The notes under the pieces were generated by a model. That model worked only from the letters and a program-made list of their open reading frames with translations. It made no database searches and had not been told where the DNA came from. DNA of 64,000 nucleotides, taken from contig CAZYWZ010000023.1 of NCBI GenBank assembly GCA_964651705.1, forward strand, positions 12,220-76,219, in the 5' to 3' direction. The DNA comes from JADLBR01 sp964651705 (GTDB lineage Bacteria > Verrucomicrobiota > Verrucomicrobiia > JADLBR01). Shown one piece after another: positions 17,897-27,763 of the stretch (position 1 is the first letter of the stretch; each line of letters starts with the position of its first letter). Made by a program: the position numbers and the translations under genes.

Positions 17897-19423
17897 ATGC
17901 GGGCGGGCTCTTCCCTCGGGACCCGCTCCGCCAGACTCCTGCCCCTCCCGTTCCTATTCGCGTTCTCGCTCTCATTCACCGTCGCCGCCGACCGGCCCAA
18001 CATCATCCTCATGATGGGCGACGACCACGGATGGGAGGAGACCGGCTACAACGGCCACCCCCATGTGAGGACGCCCGTGCTCGACGAGATCGCCGCCACC
18101 GGATTCAAATTCAATCACTTCTACGCCGCCCACCCCTCCTGCTCCCCCACCCGCGCCAGCTTTCTCACCGGCCGCCACCCGAATCGCATGGGCACTTTCG
18201 CCCCGGGCTGGTCCTTCCGTCCCGAGGAAATCACGATCGCCCACCTCCTCGCAAGGGCCGGCTACCACTGCGCGCATCTCGGGAAGTGGCACGTCGGCGC
18301 GGTCAGGAAGGACTCCCCCGTCAATCCCGGCGCCATGGGTTTCCACGAGTGGCTCTCGCACGACAACTTTTTCGAGATGAATCCATCGCTGTCCCGCGAT
18401 GGCGCGCCGCCGGAGCCTTTCGAGGGCGAGAGCTCCGACATCCTCGTCGGCGAGGCCATCCGCGTCATCGACCGGGCCCGCGTTGCCGGCAAGCCCTTCT
18501 TCCAGGTGATCTGGTTCGGGTCGCCGCACGAGCCCTACAGCGGCCTGCCCGCTGACCTCGCCCTCTACGACGACCTCCCCGCGAAGTACCCGAAGCCCGT
18601 GAAGCTCACGTCCAACCAGACCGGCGGCCCCGTCACCCGCCCACAGGGCGAGGTCATCCGCGAGCGCTACGCCGAAATCACCGCGATGGACCGCGCCATC
18701 GGCCGCCTCCGCTCGCATCTGGCCAAAGGCGGCCTCCGAGAAAATACGCTCCTGTTCTACTGCGGCGACAACGGCACCTCGCCCGACGCCGCACTCGGCT
18801 TCCCCCACCGCGGCACCAAGGGTCAGGTCTACGAGGGAGGCACCTTGGTCCCCGGCCTCATCGAATGGCCCGCCCGCATCCCCGGACCCCGATCCAGTCC
18901 CTTCCGCGCCTCCACCAGCGACCTCCTTCCCACCCTAGCCGCCATCACCGGGACGCCATTGCCCGATCGGCCACTCGACGGCATCGACCTCACCGCCGCC
19001 CTAGATGGCAAACTCACCACCCGCCCCACCCCACTGCATTTCTGGCAATACCCTAACGGGCGCTTCGCCCGATCAAAAGCCGAACCCTATATCGACCCCA
19101 GATTGCAGGAGGGCACCACCCCGCTCGTCAAACTCTCGGGAGGGAAAGCGACGCGCGATTTCCTCAACTATCGGCAGCCCGCGCCCACCGATGCCGATTA
19201 CCTCGGCCCGCGCTCGATCATCGAGGGCCGCTTCAAGCTCGTCATACATGAGCGGAAGAACGCCGCACCCGCGCGCGAGCTCTTCGACCTCGACGCCGAC
19301 CCCGGCGAAAATCACGACCTCGCCACAAGCCAACCCGCACTCGCCGAAGATATGCAAACCCGCCTCCGCGCCTGGCAGGATGGCGTCCTGCGCAGCCTCA
19401 CCGGCGCGGACTACCCGAAATGA
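17897..19423 (+). CDS. secreted S1-type sulfatase
   Basis: 508 aa from ATG 17897, chosen for the CAGGAG upstream and the hydrophobic signal (RLLPLPFLFAFSLSFTVAA); in-frame starts further upstream only add residues read from the repeat-rich spacer. GDDHGWEE, CSPTR with Cys82, HLGKWHVGA and CGDNGTSPDA are visible. It is of the same general type as the gene at 20813-22324 (shared NxxFxxNPxxSRxG-like middle segment and GADYPK/GKDYPE endings), so the two are likely paralogues. It leads a second run; the next ATG is 4 bp after its stop. Confidence 0.9.
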   Translation: MRAGSSLGTRSARLLPLPFLFAFSLSFTVAADRPNIILMMGDDHGWEETGYNGHPHVRTPVLDEIAATGFKFNHFYAAHPSCSPTRASFLTGRHPNRMGTFAPGWSFRPEEITIAHLLARAGYHCAHLGKWHVGAVRKDSPVNPGAMGFHEWLSHDNFFEMNPSLSRDGAPPEPFEGESSDILVGEAIRVIDRARVAGKPFFQVIWFGSPHEPYSGLPADLALYDDLPAKYPKPVKLTSNQTGGPVTRPQGEVIRERYAEITAMDRAIGRLRSHLAKGGLRENTLLFYCGDNGTSPDAALGFPHRGTKGQVYEGGTLVPGLIEWPARIPGPRSSPFRASTSDLLPTLAAITGTPLPDRPLDGIDLTAALDGKLTTRPTPLHFWQYPNGRFARSKAEPYIDPRLQEGTTPLVKLSGGKATRDFLNYRQPAPTDADYLGPRSIIEGRFKLVIHERKNAAPARELFDLDADPGENHDLATSQPALAEDMQTRLRAWQDGVLRSLTGADYPK

Positions 19424-19427
19424 TATC

Positions 19428-20792
19428 ATGAGAACCGCCATGCTGAACCGGATGATCCCGTCCGCGCTCCTTGCGCTTCTCTGCGGACAGGTCGCGTTGG
19501 CTGGCCCGCCGCCCAACATCCTCTTCATCCTCGCCGATGATCTCGGTTATGGGGATCTTGGCTGTTACGCTTGCCCCGACATCCGCACCCCCCGGCTCGA
19601 CGCACTGGCCGCGCAGGGGATGCGATTCACCGACGCCTACGCGAACGGCCCCACCTGCTCGCCAACCCGCTACGCCTTCATGAGCGGCCGCTACCAGCAG
19701 CGCGGCGGCATTGAATACGCGCTCTACTATCAGGAAAAGGGAACGGGTCTTCCGCCGGGCGGTGAGACGCTGGCCACGCGATTGCGCGCGGCCGGATGGC
19801 TCACGGCGCTCATCGGCAAGTGGCACCTCGGTTACGACGCGGAACGAGCCCCGAATGCGCAAGGGTTCGATCACTTCTTCGGCCTGCTCGGTGGAAACCA
19901 CCATTACTTTCGGCACATGGACCGCCTGGGTCATCCCGACCTCTTTATTGGCGCGCAACCCGTCGAGCGCGAGGGCTACTCCACCGACCTTTTCACGCAC
20001 GATGCCATCCGTTTCCTTCGCGAGCACCGCGAATCGACCGAGACACGCCCCCGGCCCTTCTTCCTCTTCCTCGCCCATCCCGCGCCGCATTTCCCCTACC
20101 AAGGGCCGAACGACGCCGGGCGCGAAGTGGAGCCAAAGTCGCCGAGTTGGCAGTCCGGCACCCGCGCCAATTACATCAGCATGGTCGAGCACCTCGATCT
20201 CAGCGTGGGCCGCGTCCTCGATGAACTGGACAAGCTCGCTCTCGCGCAGAACACCCTCGTCGTTTTCACCAGCGACAACGGCGGCGATCCGATGGGCCGC
20301 AACCTGCCGCTCTCTGGGCACAAGGGTTCGCTCTGGGAGGGCGGCATCCGCGTGCCGTGCCTTGCGCGCTGGCCCGGATCGATTTCGCCGGGAAGCATCC
20401 ATCGCGCGCCCATCATCACCATGGACTGGACCGCCACTTTCCTGGCGCTAGCTGGAGCAAAGGACACCGGCACGCTCGATGGGGTAAACCTCCTGCCGCT
20501 GCTGCGCGGCGAGACCGTCGCCATCGAACGCGCCTTGTTCTGGCGCCGCGTTCCCGAACCCGTCCGCGGCAAGGTCATCCCGCAACGCGCCCTGCGCCTG
20601 GGCCGGTGGAAATATCTCGAAGAAAAGGACCATCCGCCACGCCTGTTCGATCTCGATTCCGACATCGCGGAGAAGGCCGACATCTCCTCGCAACGACCGG
20701 ACTTATGTGCCCGCTTCCGCCATCAGCTCGACGAATGGGAGTCCTCCATGCCCGCCACCAACCCCGGGTTCATACATTTCACAAAAATGTAG
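19428..20792 (+). CDS. secreted S1-type sulfatase, arylsulfatase A-like
   Basis: 454 aa from ATG 19428, 4 bp after the preceding stop. Signal peptide MLNRMIPSALLALLCGQVALA (an internal Met at 5 is an alternative start). LADDLGYGDLG, CSPTR with Cys77, LIGKWHLGYD, and TSDNGGDPMGRN give a complete active site. The compact size and GFDHFFGLLGG segment are those of standard arylsulfatase A-like bacterial enzymes. Substrate unknown. No basic tail. Confidence 0.92.
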   Translation: MRTAMLNRMIPSALLALLCGQVALAGPPPNILFILADDLGYGDLGCYACPDIRTPRLDALAAQGMRFTDAYANGPTCSPTRYAFMSGRYQQRGGIEYALYYQEKGTGLPPGGETLATRLRAAGWLTALIGKWHLGYDAERAPNAQGFDHFFGLLGGNHHYFRHMDRLGHPDLFIGAQPVEREGYSTDLFTHDAIRFLREHRESTETRPRPFFLFLAHPAPHFPYQGPNDAGREVEPKSPSWQSGTRANYISMVEHLDLSVGRVLDELDKLALAQNTLVVFTSDNGGDPMGRNLPLSGHKGSLWEGGIRVPCLARWPGSISPGSIHRAPIITMDWTATFLALAGAKDTGTLDGVNLLPLLRGETVAIERALFWRRVPEPVRGKVIPQRALRLGRWKYLEEKDHPPRLFDLDSDIAEKADISSQRPDLCARFRHQLDEWESSMPATNPGFIHFTKM

Positions 20793-20812
20793 CCGCACCA
20801 GAACACCGCCCC

Positions 20813-22324
20813 ATGAAGAATCCCGCTCGCTCCACCCGCCTCACCATGAATCCACTAGTCATCCTCTGCACCGCCTTCGCCATTTCTGCCGGCCATCCCT
20901 CCTTGGCCCAAACTAAGCCCCATATCATATTCGTCATGGCCGACGACATGGGCTGGGGACAGACCGGTTATCGAAACCACCCCGTCCTCAAGACGCCAAA
21001 CCTCGACAAGATGGCGGCCAGCGGACTGCGCTTCGAGCGCTTCTACGCCGGCGCGCCCGTGTGCTCGCCCACCCGCGCGAGCGTGCTCACCGGCCGCGCC
21101 AATGACCGCGCCGGGGTCTTGAGCCACGGCTATGCGCTCCGCCGCCAGGAAAAGACCATCGCGCAGGCGCTCCGGGGCGCCGGCTACGTCACCGGCCACT
21201 TTGGCAAATGGCACCTCGATGGACTCAAAGGCCCCGGCGTGCCCATCCTCCCCAACGACGAATACCATCCCGGGCGATTCGGCTTCGACGAGTGGGTCTC
21301 CGTCTCCAATTTCTACGATCTCGACCCGCTCATGAGCCGCGGGGGCAAGATCGAACCGTTCCACGGCGATTCCTCCGAGATCGCCGTCGCCGAGGCGGTG
21401 AACTTTTTAAAGCGACATCTCTCCTCGGGAAAGCCGATGTTCGCGGTCGTCTGGTACGGCACCCCCCACAGTCCTTTCAAGGCCCTGCCCTCGGACAAGG
21501 CGGCCTTCGCCCACCTTGACGAGGACTCCGCCAATCACTACGGCGAGCTCGTCGCGATGGACCGCAGCATCGGCACCCTGCGGGCCGCGCTCCGCGACCT
21601 CGCCATCGCGGATAACACCCTGCTGGTATTCTGCAGTGATAATGGGGGTCTGCCAAAGATCACCCCCGAGACCGTCGGCGGCCTCCGCGGCAACAAAGGT
21701 TCCGCATTCGAGGGCGGCCTCCGCGTCCCGGGCATCATCGAGTGGCCCGCGGCCATCAAACCGCGCGTCACCCATTATCCCGCCTGCACCATGGACCTCT
21801 TCCCCACAGTCGCCGATATCCTCGGCCTGCCCGCCGATACCATGATCCAGCCCGTCGACGGCATCAGCCTGAAGCCACTCTTCGCCAGCGAATTGGCGCC
21901 CCGGGAAAAGCCCATCCCGTTCCGCTTCGGTTCCAAAGCCGCGCTCGTCGACAACCGCCACAAGCTGGTGACCGAAAACCTCAAAGGCGGCAGCTTCCAG
22001 CTTTATGACCTCGCGGACGACCCCGCCGAGACACGCGACCTCGCCGCCGCGCAGCCAGGGCGTTTTGAGGAAATGAAGAAGGCGCTCCTCGCCTGGAACG
22101 AGAGCGTGGAGGCCAGCTTCTCGGGCAAAGATTACCCGGAGGGCACGCTGAACACCGCCGACCCAGAACCCCAATTCTGGTACGAGTCACCCGCCTATGC
22201 CCCCTACCTGCCGCAGTGGAAAGAGAGATGGGAGTTCAAGGGCTACATCGAGGCGCGGGGCAAGGCGCCCAAGGGCGAAAAGAAAAAGACAGCCCCAAAA
22301 GGCAAGCCCGGCGCCGGCCAGTGA
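20813..22324 (+). CDS. secreted S1-type sulfatase with lysine-rich tail
   Basis: 503 aa from ATG 20813; an in-frame ATG at 20846 would give a shorter leader before the hydrophobic segment LVILCTAFAISAGHP. ADDMGWGQTG, CSPTR with Cys84, HFGKWHLDG and CSDNGGLP. After the catalytic domain comes a ~45-residue extension (FWYESPAYAPYLPQWKERWEFKGY) and a basic tail, APKGEKKKTAPKGKPGAGQ. Likely paralogue of 17897-19423. Last gene of its run; it converges on the minus-strand sulfatase 85 bp downstream. Confidence 0.9.
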   Translation: MKNPARSTRLTMNPLVILCTAFAISAGHPSLAQTKPHIIFVMADDMGWGQTGYRNHPVLKTPNLDKMAASGLRFERFYAGAPVCSPTRASVLTGRANDRAGVLSHGYALRRQEKTIAQALRGAGYVTGHFGKWHLDGLKGPGVPILPNDEYHPGRFGFDEWVSVSNFYDLDPLMSRGGKIEPFHGDSSEIAVAEAVNFLKRHLSSGKPMFAVVWYGTPHSPFKALPSDKAAFAHLDEDSANHYGELVAMDRSIGTLRAALRDLAIADNTLLVFCSDNGGLPKITPETVGGLRGNKGSAFEGGLRVPGIIEWPAAIKPRVTHYPACTMDLFPTVADILGLPADTMIQPVDGISLKPLFASELAPREKPIPFRFGSKAALVDNRHKLVTENLKGGSFQLYDLADDPAETRDLAAAQPGRFEEMKKALLAWNESVEASFSGKDYPEGTLNTADPEPQFWYESPAYAPYLPQWKERWEFKGYIEARGKAPKGEKKKTAPKGKPGAGQ

Positions 22325-22409
22325 CGCGCGGCTCCGTCCTCGACCGCGCCGCCCGACACGCCCGCGCGTCGGATCGCCGGGGAGGCGACCGGGAACGTCA
22401 CGACAGACC

Positions 22410-24242
22410 TCACCCGGACGTGCCGTTCAGAAGACGCAGCGTTATCCGACGCAGGTCCATGACGCTCTTGCCGGGGATCGATGTGGCGCGCAGGACCAGG
22501 GGGCCCCGGCCTTTGGGCAGGGTGATTTCACCGAGCCGCAGGGTCTTGAAGGGTTTCATTTGGCTCTCGGCGGGCGGCCTCGGGAGCGTGTCCTGGTTCG
22601 TGTTCAGGGGCGGATCCCACGCCGGCCGCACCGGGCCGCTAAGCCGCGCAGAGTCGCCCAGACTCAATTCGATCACCGCGCCGACATCGGCCTCGGGAAC
22701 GGTGTAATCCACGGTGACCTCGTAACGCCCCGCCGTGACGACCTCCACATTCCAGACGAGGCGATCCTCAAGCGATGTCCAATTCACGAAGTAGGAGCAA
22801 TTCGGGGCGCTGCTGCTGCGCGCCACGGTGCCCCGCGGTTCGCCATCCCGGGCCGGGAGATCCGTGATGGGAAATTCCGGATAGCCCACCGGGAGCGGAC
22901 GCGGGTCGACCGCGTTGCGCGCCGCCTTTTTCTCGGGCCTGTGGCCACTCGCCTCGGGACCGTACATCTCCAACCGCCAGCCCTTCAAAGCCGAGGCTAA
23001 CCGGCCGGCGAGGTCCGGCGCCCCATCGTTAATGGGCGCGGTCTGGCCGGGATCGCCGATCATGTCATAGAGATTGCCGTCTTGATCGAGGCGGTGCGTC
23101 TGGGTGCGCAGGCTGGTGCGCCCGTTCCACGCGGAGACAATAAACCGGTCCGGCCATTCCGGGGCGTCACCCGCCAGCAACGGGGAAAGGTCGAGCCCGT
23201 CCAGCGGCGCATCGCCGACCCGCTTGATCCCGGCCAGGGAAACTAAGGTGGGCAGCAGGTCGATGGCCCCCGCAATCTGCGACACGACCCGCCCTTGAGG
23301 GAGTTTCGCCCGCCAGCGCAGGTAGCCCACCGATCGGACACCCCCTTCGTCTGTCTGCCCTTTCCTCCCCTTCATCCCTCCATTCCACCGCCAGCTGTTG
23401 GGGCCGTTGTCGGAAAAATAAAAAATGATCGTATCGTCGCCCAGCCCGAGCGCATCGAGCTCGTCGAGCACGCGCCCCACGTTCCAATCCTGGTTCGCGA
23501 GCATTGCGAGCGCGCACCGGGTCTCGTCCGCCTTCTCCAATTCCGGCCGGGTCGCGCCCTGGGCGACGTCCTTGGCCCTGAAACGTTCCCAGTACTCCGC
23601 CGGCACGGCCCAGGGAGAATGCGGCGTCGTGAATGGAATGTAGCAGAAGAAGGGCTTCTCCCGATGGCGCTCGATGAAATCCAGCGCGCGGCTGGTGCAT
23701 GCGTCGACGATGTAGCCCTGGCTGCGCACCATCTTGCCATTGTCGTCCAGCGGCGCGTCAAAGTACTCGCCCCAGTGCCCGGCGGTGTGGCCGAGGTACT
23801 CCTCAAACCCACGGCCCCTCGGATGATAGGGATATTGCGTCCCGTTGTGCCACTTCCCGAACGCCCCCGTGGCATAGCCCGCGCCACGGAACGCGTCCGC
23901 GATCGTCTTCTCGTCCAGATCCAGCCGCTCCTGGCCCGTGGACACCCCGGTCACGCCCCCCCTCAAATGATAGCGCCCCGTCAAAAATTCCGCCCGCGTC
24001 GGGGCGCAGACCGGACAGACGTAGAAGCGGTCGAAAGACGCACCCTCCTTCGCGATCGAGTCGATCCGCGGGGTCTCGGCCGTCAGGTTGCCAGAATGGC
24101 CGTAGTCGCCCCACCCCGCATCGTCCGCGAGAAATATGACGACATTGGGCTGCCCTGCCCAGACGCTTCCCTCGCCCAGGGCGAACGCACCGATGCCCAT
24201 CACCGCCATTCGCGTCGCCACTCCTCGCCATCTCTTCCACAT
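22410..24242 (-). CDS. secreted S1-type sulfatase with C-terminal beta-sandwich-like domain
   Basis: 610 aa. Signal region MAVMGIGAFALGEGSVWA (an internal Met at residue 12 could also start). ADDAGWGDYG, CAPTR with Cys79, AFGKWHNGT, and FSDNGPNSWRWNGG. The catalytic part ends near 435; residues about 470-610 (APNCSYFVNWTSLEDRLVWNVEVVTAGRYEVTVDY...) form a separate domain like that of the sulfatase at 2938, probably carbohydrate-binding. It stands alone on the minus strand, diverging from the run beginning at 24450 across a 207-bp spacer. Confidence 0.9.
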   Translation of the reverse strand: MWKRWRGVATRMAVMGIGAFALGEGSVWAGQPNVVIFLADDAGWGDYGHSGNLTAETPRIDSIAKEGASFDRFYVCPVCAPTRAEFLTGRYHLRGGVTGVSTGQERLDLDEKTIADAFRGAGYATGAFGKWHNGTQYPYHPRGRGFEEYLGHTAGHWGEYFDAPLDDNGKMVRSQGYIVDACTSRALDFIERHREKPFFCYIPFTTPHSPWAVPAEYWERFRAKDVAQGATRPELEKADETRCALAMLANQDWNVGRVLDELDALGLGDDTIIFYFSDNGPNSWRWNGGMKGRKGQTDEGGVRSVGYLRWRAKLPQGRVVSQIAGAIDLLPTLVSLAGIKRVGDAPLDGLDLSPLLAGDAPEWPDRFIVSAWNGRTSLRTQTHRLDQDGNLYDMIGDPGQTAPINDGAPDLAGRLASALKGWRLEMYGPEASGHRPEKKAARNAVDPRPLPVGYPEFPITDLPARDGEPRGTVARSSSAPNCSYFVNWTSLEDRLVWNVEVVTAGRYEVTVDYTVPEADVGAVIELSLGDSARLSGPVRPAWDPPLNTNQDTLPRPPAESQMKPFKTLRLGEITLPKGRGPLVLRATSIPGKSVMDLRRITLRLLNGTSG

Positions 24243-24347
24243 CGTCTGCCTGCCTTTCCAGTTGGGCCGAGTATGGCAAACAGAGGATCAGACACCAGCC
24301 CGACATGAAGTCTGTTCGCAGCGGTGCCTTCGGACTAGGACCAGCTG

Positions 24348-24363
24348 TTACGCGAGGATTTGG
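24348..24363 (+). repeat. dispersed 16-bp sequence TTACGCGAGGATTTGG, solo copy
   Basis: The same 16 bases occur at 57939-57954 and, inverted, at 57745-57760. Here it lies in the spacer between divergent sulfatase genes, 87 bp before the ATG at 24450. Confidence 0.5.
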
Positions 24364-24449
24364 TCGGGCCATTTTCCCTTGGCAGATCCTCCCCTGACCC
24401 CCAGCCTAAAGGACAGAATCGGCCTTCGGTTCACCAGCAGGAGACCCGC

Positions 24450-25982
24450 ATGACTAAAACCCTCGCCCTTCTCTTTTTGACTGCCATGTCCTGCGCGCCC
24501 GTTTTCGCGCAAGGCGCTAGCGCTGCCCGACCCAACGTCCTGTTCGTCATCTCCGACGACCTCAACAACTACCTCGGCTGCTATGGCGATCCCAGGGCGA
24601 AGACACCCCACATCGACCGGCTCGCCTCGCGCGGCGTCCGCTTCGAGCGCGCCTATTGCACCTTCCCCCTCTGCGGGCCCAGCCGCAACTCGATGCTCAC
24701 CGGCCTCTACCCGAATACCTCCGGCATCTTGGCCAACGCACAGATATTTCGCCAGACGATCCCCTCCCACATCAGCCTCCCACAGGCCTTCCGGCAGGCC
24801 GGATATTTCGCCGCACGGATCGGTAAACTCTACCACTACAATGTCCCAAAATCGATTGGCACCGATGGCCACGACGACCCCGCCTCCTGGGAACTCGAGT
24901 TGAATCCGGCCGGCGTCGACCGCCTCGAGGAAGAGCCCGACATCTTCACCCTGACCCCAGGCCAGTTCGGCGGCACCCTGAGCTGGTACGCATCGCCAAA
25001 GGGCGACGCCCACCACACCGATGGCAAGATCGCCGCCGACGCCGAGTGGGTGCTCGAGCGCTGCGCGAAACAGCAGGATCGGCCTTTCTTTCTCGCCGTG
25101 GGTTTCTTCCGCCCCCACACCCCCTATGTCGCACCGAAGGACCCCTACTTCGGCCTCTACCCCGAGGCCGCGATGCCCGTCGTGCGAAACGTCGTCGAGG
25201 ACCAGGCCGACCTGCCCGCCGCCGCGCTCGGCAGCTATAAGAAAGAGCAGGACAAGCTCACCGACGACCTCCGGCGCCAGTGCGTCCAGGCGTACTATGC
25301 CAGCATCAGCTTCATGGACGCCCAGGTCGGTCGCGTCATCGCGGCCCTGGACCGGCTCGGCCTGGCGGAGAAGACGATCATCGTCTTCACCAGTGACCAC
25401 GGTTACCACATGGGCGAGCATGGCCTCTGGCAGAAAATGAGCCTGTTCGAGGGCAGCGCCCGCGTCCCCCTGCTCATCGTCGCACCGGGCGTCGCCAAAC
25501 CCAACGGGGTCGCCAGATCCCCCGTTAGCCACCTCGACCTATACCCCACCCTCTGCGATTTGGCCGACGTCAAGGCCCCCCCAAGCCTCCAGGGCCAGAG
25601 CCTCGTCCCCCTGCTCAAAGACACCGCCGTACCCGGCCGCGGCTGGGCCATCACCCAGGTCACACGCGGCGGCATCCGCAAGCCCGGCGCCAGCGCCCCG
25701 CAGGGCGCCGCGGGAAACCGATTCTTCGGCTATACCCTCCGCACACCGCGCTGGCGCTATACCGAATGGGACGAGGGCACACAGGGCCGCGAGCTCTACG
25801 ACCACGACGCGGACCCCCAGGAACTCACCAACCTCGCCGATAAGCCCGAGCACGCGCACACCATCGCCGAGCTCTCCGAAAAACTCCGCTCCGCCGCCAA
25901 GACCACCTTCCCCGCCGATGGCAAAACCCCGGAAATCCTCAAGGAGGGTGGCCTCTGGGCCCCCAACCTGACAGAACCATGA
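24450..25982 (+). CDS. secreted sulfatase, iduronate-2-sulfatase-like
   Basis: 510 aa from ATG 24450, with CAGGAG upstream and signal peptide MTKTLALLFLTAMSCAPVFA. ISDDLNNYLGCYG, CGPSR with Cys75, RIGKLYHYN instead of GKWHLG, FFRPHTPYVAP, and TSDHGYHMGEHGLWQKMSLFE are hallmarks of the iduronate-2-sulfatase-like branch. Human IDS acts on sulfated iduronate in heparan/dermatan sulfate; bacterial relatives also act on plant or algal uronates, so the exact target is open. The stop overlaps the next start by 4 bp. Confidence 0.92.
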   Translation: MTKTLALLFLTAMSCAPVFAQGASAARPNVLFVISDDLNNYLGCYGDPRAKTPHIDRLASRGVRFERAYCTFPLCGPSRNSMLTGLYPNTSGILANAQIFRQTIPSHISLPQAFRQAGYFAARIGKLYHYNVPKSIGTDGHDDPASWELELNPAGVDRLEEEPDIFTLTPGQFGGTLSWYASPKGDAHHTDGKIAADAEWVLERCAKQQDRPFFLAVGFFRPHTPYVAPKDPYFGLYPEAAMPVVRNVVEDQADLPAAALGSYKKEQDKLTDDLRRQCVQAYYASISFMDAQVGRVIAALDRLGLAEKTIIVFTSDHGYHMGEHGLWQKMSLFEGSARVPLLIVAPGVAKPNGVARSPVSHLDLYPTLCDLADVKAPPSLQGQSLVPLLKDTAVPGRGWAITQVTRGGIRKPGASAPQGAAGNRFFGYTLRTPRWRYTEWDEGTQGRELYDHDADPQELTNLADKPEHAHTIAELSEKLRSAAKTTFPADGKTPEILKEGGLWAPNLTEP

Positions 25983-27724
25983 AACAACCCCTCATCCTCA
26001 CCATAGCCTTCGCCGTCATCGCCGCAGCCGGCCCCTGCCATCGCCTGTCGGCCGAATCACCCCCACCGAATCTCATCGTCATCCTGTGCGATGACGTCGG
26101 CTTCTCCGACATCGGATGCTACGGGGGCGAGATCCAGACGCCAAACCTCGACGGCCTGGCCGCCGCCGGCCTCCGATTCACACAATTCTACAACACCGCG
26201 CGCTGCTGTCCCACCCGGGCCTCCCTGCTCACCGGCCTCTATGCCCATCAGGCCGGCATCGGCCACATGGTCGATGACTGGAGCACCAAGGTCGGCGAAT
26301 CCTACGCCGGCGATCTCAGCCGCCGCGCGCTCACCATCGCCGAGGCCCTCCGGCCCGCGGGCTACGCCACCTACATGGCGGGCAAGTGGCACGTGACCAA
26401 GAAGACCAATCCCGAGAACGAGGCCGACAAACACAACTGGCCTCTGCAGCGCGGCTTCGACCGCTTCTACGGCACGATTCACGGCGCCGGCAGCTTCTTT
26501 GATCCCAACACCCTCGTGCGCGATAACGCATTCATCTCCCCCTACGCCGACCCGGAATACCGGCCCGAGATATTCTATTATACCGATGCCATCAATGATC
26601 AGGCGACCCGCTTCGTCTCCGAGCACCACGCGCGCCAACCGGACAAGCCCTTCTTCCTCTACATCGCACACACCGCCGCCCACTGGCCCATGCACGCCAA
26701 GGAGGCCGACATCGCAAAATACAAGGGCCGTTACGACGCCGGGTATGACAGCATCCGGAAAGGGCGCATCGAAAAGATGACCCGCTTGGGCCTTCTCGAC
26801 TCCCGTTGGGATATCTCGCCGCAGGCGGGCGACTGGGGTGCCGTCGAGAACAAGGCCTGGGAGATCCGATGCATGGAAGTCTATGCGGCCATGCTGGATT
26901 GCATGGACCAGGGCGTTGGCCGCCTCATCGATGCCCTCAAGAGAAATGGTCAATTCGATAACACGCTCATCCTCTATCTCCAGGACAACGGCGGCTGTGC
27001 CGAGGGCATGGGACGCAACGGCCCCTTCAAGCCGCGCGCCGATTCCCCCACTCTCCCACCCCTCGCGAAAGACTACTTCCAGCCCGACATGATCCCCAAG
27101 CAGACGCGCGACGGCTACCCGATGCGCCAGGGTGCCGGCGTCATGCCGGGCCCGGCGGACACCTACATCGGCTACGGCAAGGCCTGGGCGAACGTGAGCA
27201 ATACGCCATTTCGCGAGTACAAGCATTGGGTCCACGAGGGCGGGATCGCCACCCCGCTCATCGCCCATTGGCCCAAGGGCATCGCCGGGGACCGTCGTGG
27301 CCAACTCGATCCGCAGCCTTCCCACCTGATCGATATCATGGCCACGTGCGTCGACCTCGCGGGTGCCAAATATCCCGCCGATTTCCAGGGCCGCGCCATC
27401 CGGCCCATGGAGGGAGTCAGCCTCGCGCCAGCCTTTTCCGGAAAGCCCCTCGGCCGCCAGCAGCCCATCTTCTGGGAGCATGAGGGCAACCGCGCCATAC
27501 GCTCTGGCGACTGGAAGCTTGTCTCGAAGCACCCCGGCGACTGGGAACTGTATGACATGACGGCCGACCGCACCGAGATGCGCGACCTCGCCGCCAGCCA
27601 ACCCGAGAGGGTCAGGGAACTCGTCGGCCTGTGGGATGCCTGGGCCAAACGCGTCGGTGTCATGCCCTGGCCCCTGGACGGCGGAAAACCCAAGCAGGCC
27701 AAAGGCAAGAAAAAGGCCAAGTGA
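25979..27724 (+). CDS. secreted S1-type sulfatase (large arylsulfatase type) with lysine-rich tail
   Basis: 581 aa; ATGA overlap with the preceding stop. Signal peptide MKQPLILTIAFAVIAAAGPC. CDDVGFSDIGCYG, CCPTR with Cys76, MAGKWHVTKK, LQDNGGCAEG, and the long C-terminal loop HWVHEGGIATPLIAHWPKGI are those of the bacterial arylsulfatase group represented by Pseudomonas AtsA-type enzymes. The extra Cys within the motif is common in that group. The tail is KPKQAKGKKKAK. 39 bp separate it from the next sulfatase. Confidence 0.92.
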   Translation: MKQPLILTIAFAVIAAAGPCHRLSAESPPPNLIVILCDDVGFSDIGCYGGEIQTPNLDGLAAAGLRFTQFYNTARCCPTRASLLTGLYAHQAGIGHMVDDWSTKVGESYAGDLSRRALTIAEALRPAGYATYMAGKWHVTKKTNPENEADKHNWPLQRGFDRFYGTIHGAGSFFDPNTLVRDNAFISPYADPEYRPEIFYYTDAINDQATRFVSEHHARQPDKPFFLYIAHTAAHWPMHAKEADIAKYKGRYDAGYDSIRKGRIEKMTRLGLLDSRWDISPQAGDWGAVENKAWEIRCMEVYAAMLDCMDQGVGRLIDALKRNGQFDNTLILYLQDNGGCAEGMGRNGPFKPRADSPTLPPLAKDYFQPDMIPKQTRDGYPMRQGAGVMPGPADTYIGYGKAWANVSNTPFREYKHWVHEGGIATPLIAHWPKGIAGDRRGQLDPQPSHLIDIMATCVDLAGAKYPADFQGRAIRPMEGVSLAPAFSGKPLGRQQPIFWEHEGNRAIRSGDWKLVSKHPGDWELYDMTADRTEMRDLAASQPERVRELVGLWDAWAKRVGVMPWPLDGGKPKQAKGKKKAK

Positions 27725-27763
27725 CGCTCCGCCGCGCCCATCGAGCGCCCCTGCATCCATGAC

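Noticed and set aside
22325..22409. A bidirectional terminator between converging sulfatases
   Set aside because: Only a weak 5-bp stem (CCGAC/GTCGG) without a T-run was seen.
24243..24449. A small gene between the divergent sulfatases
   Set aside because: No coding pattern; the spacer is short and most likely holds the two promoters plus the dispersed 16-bp motif.
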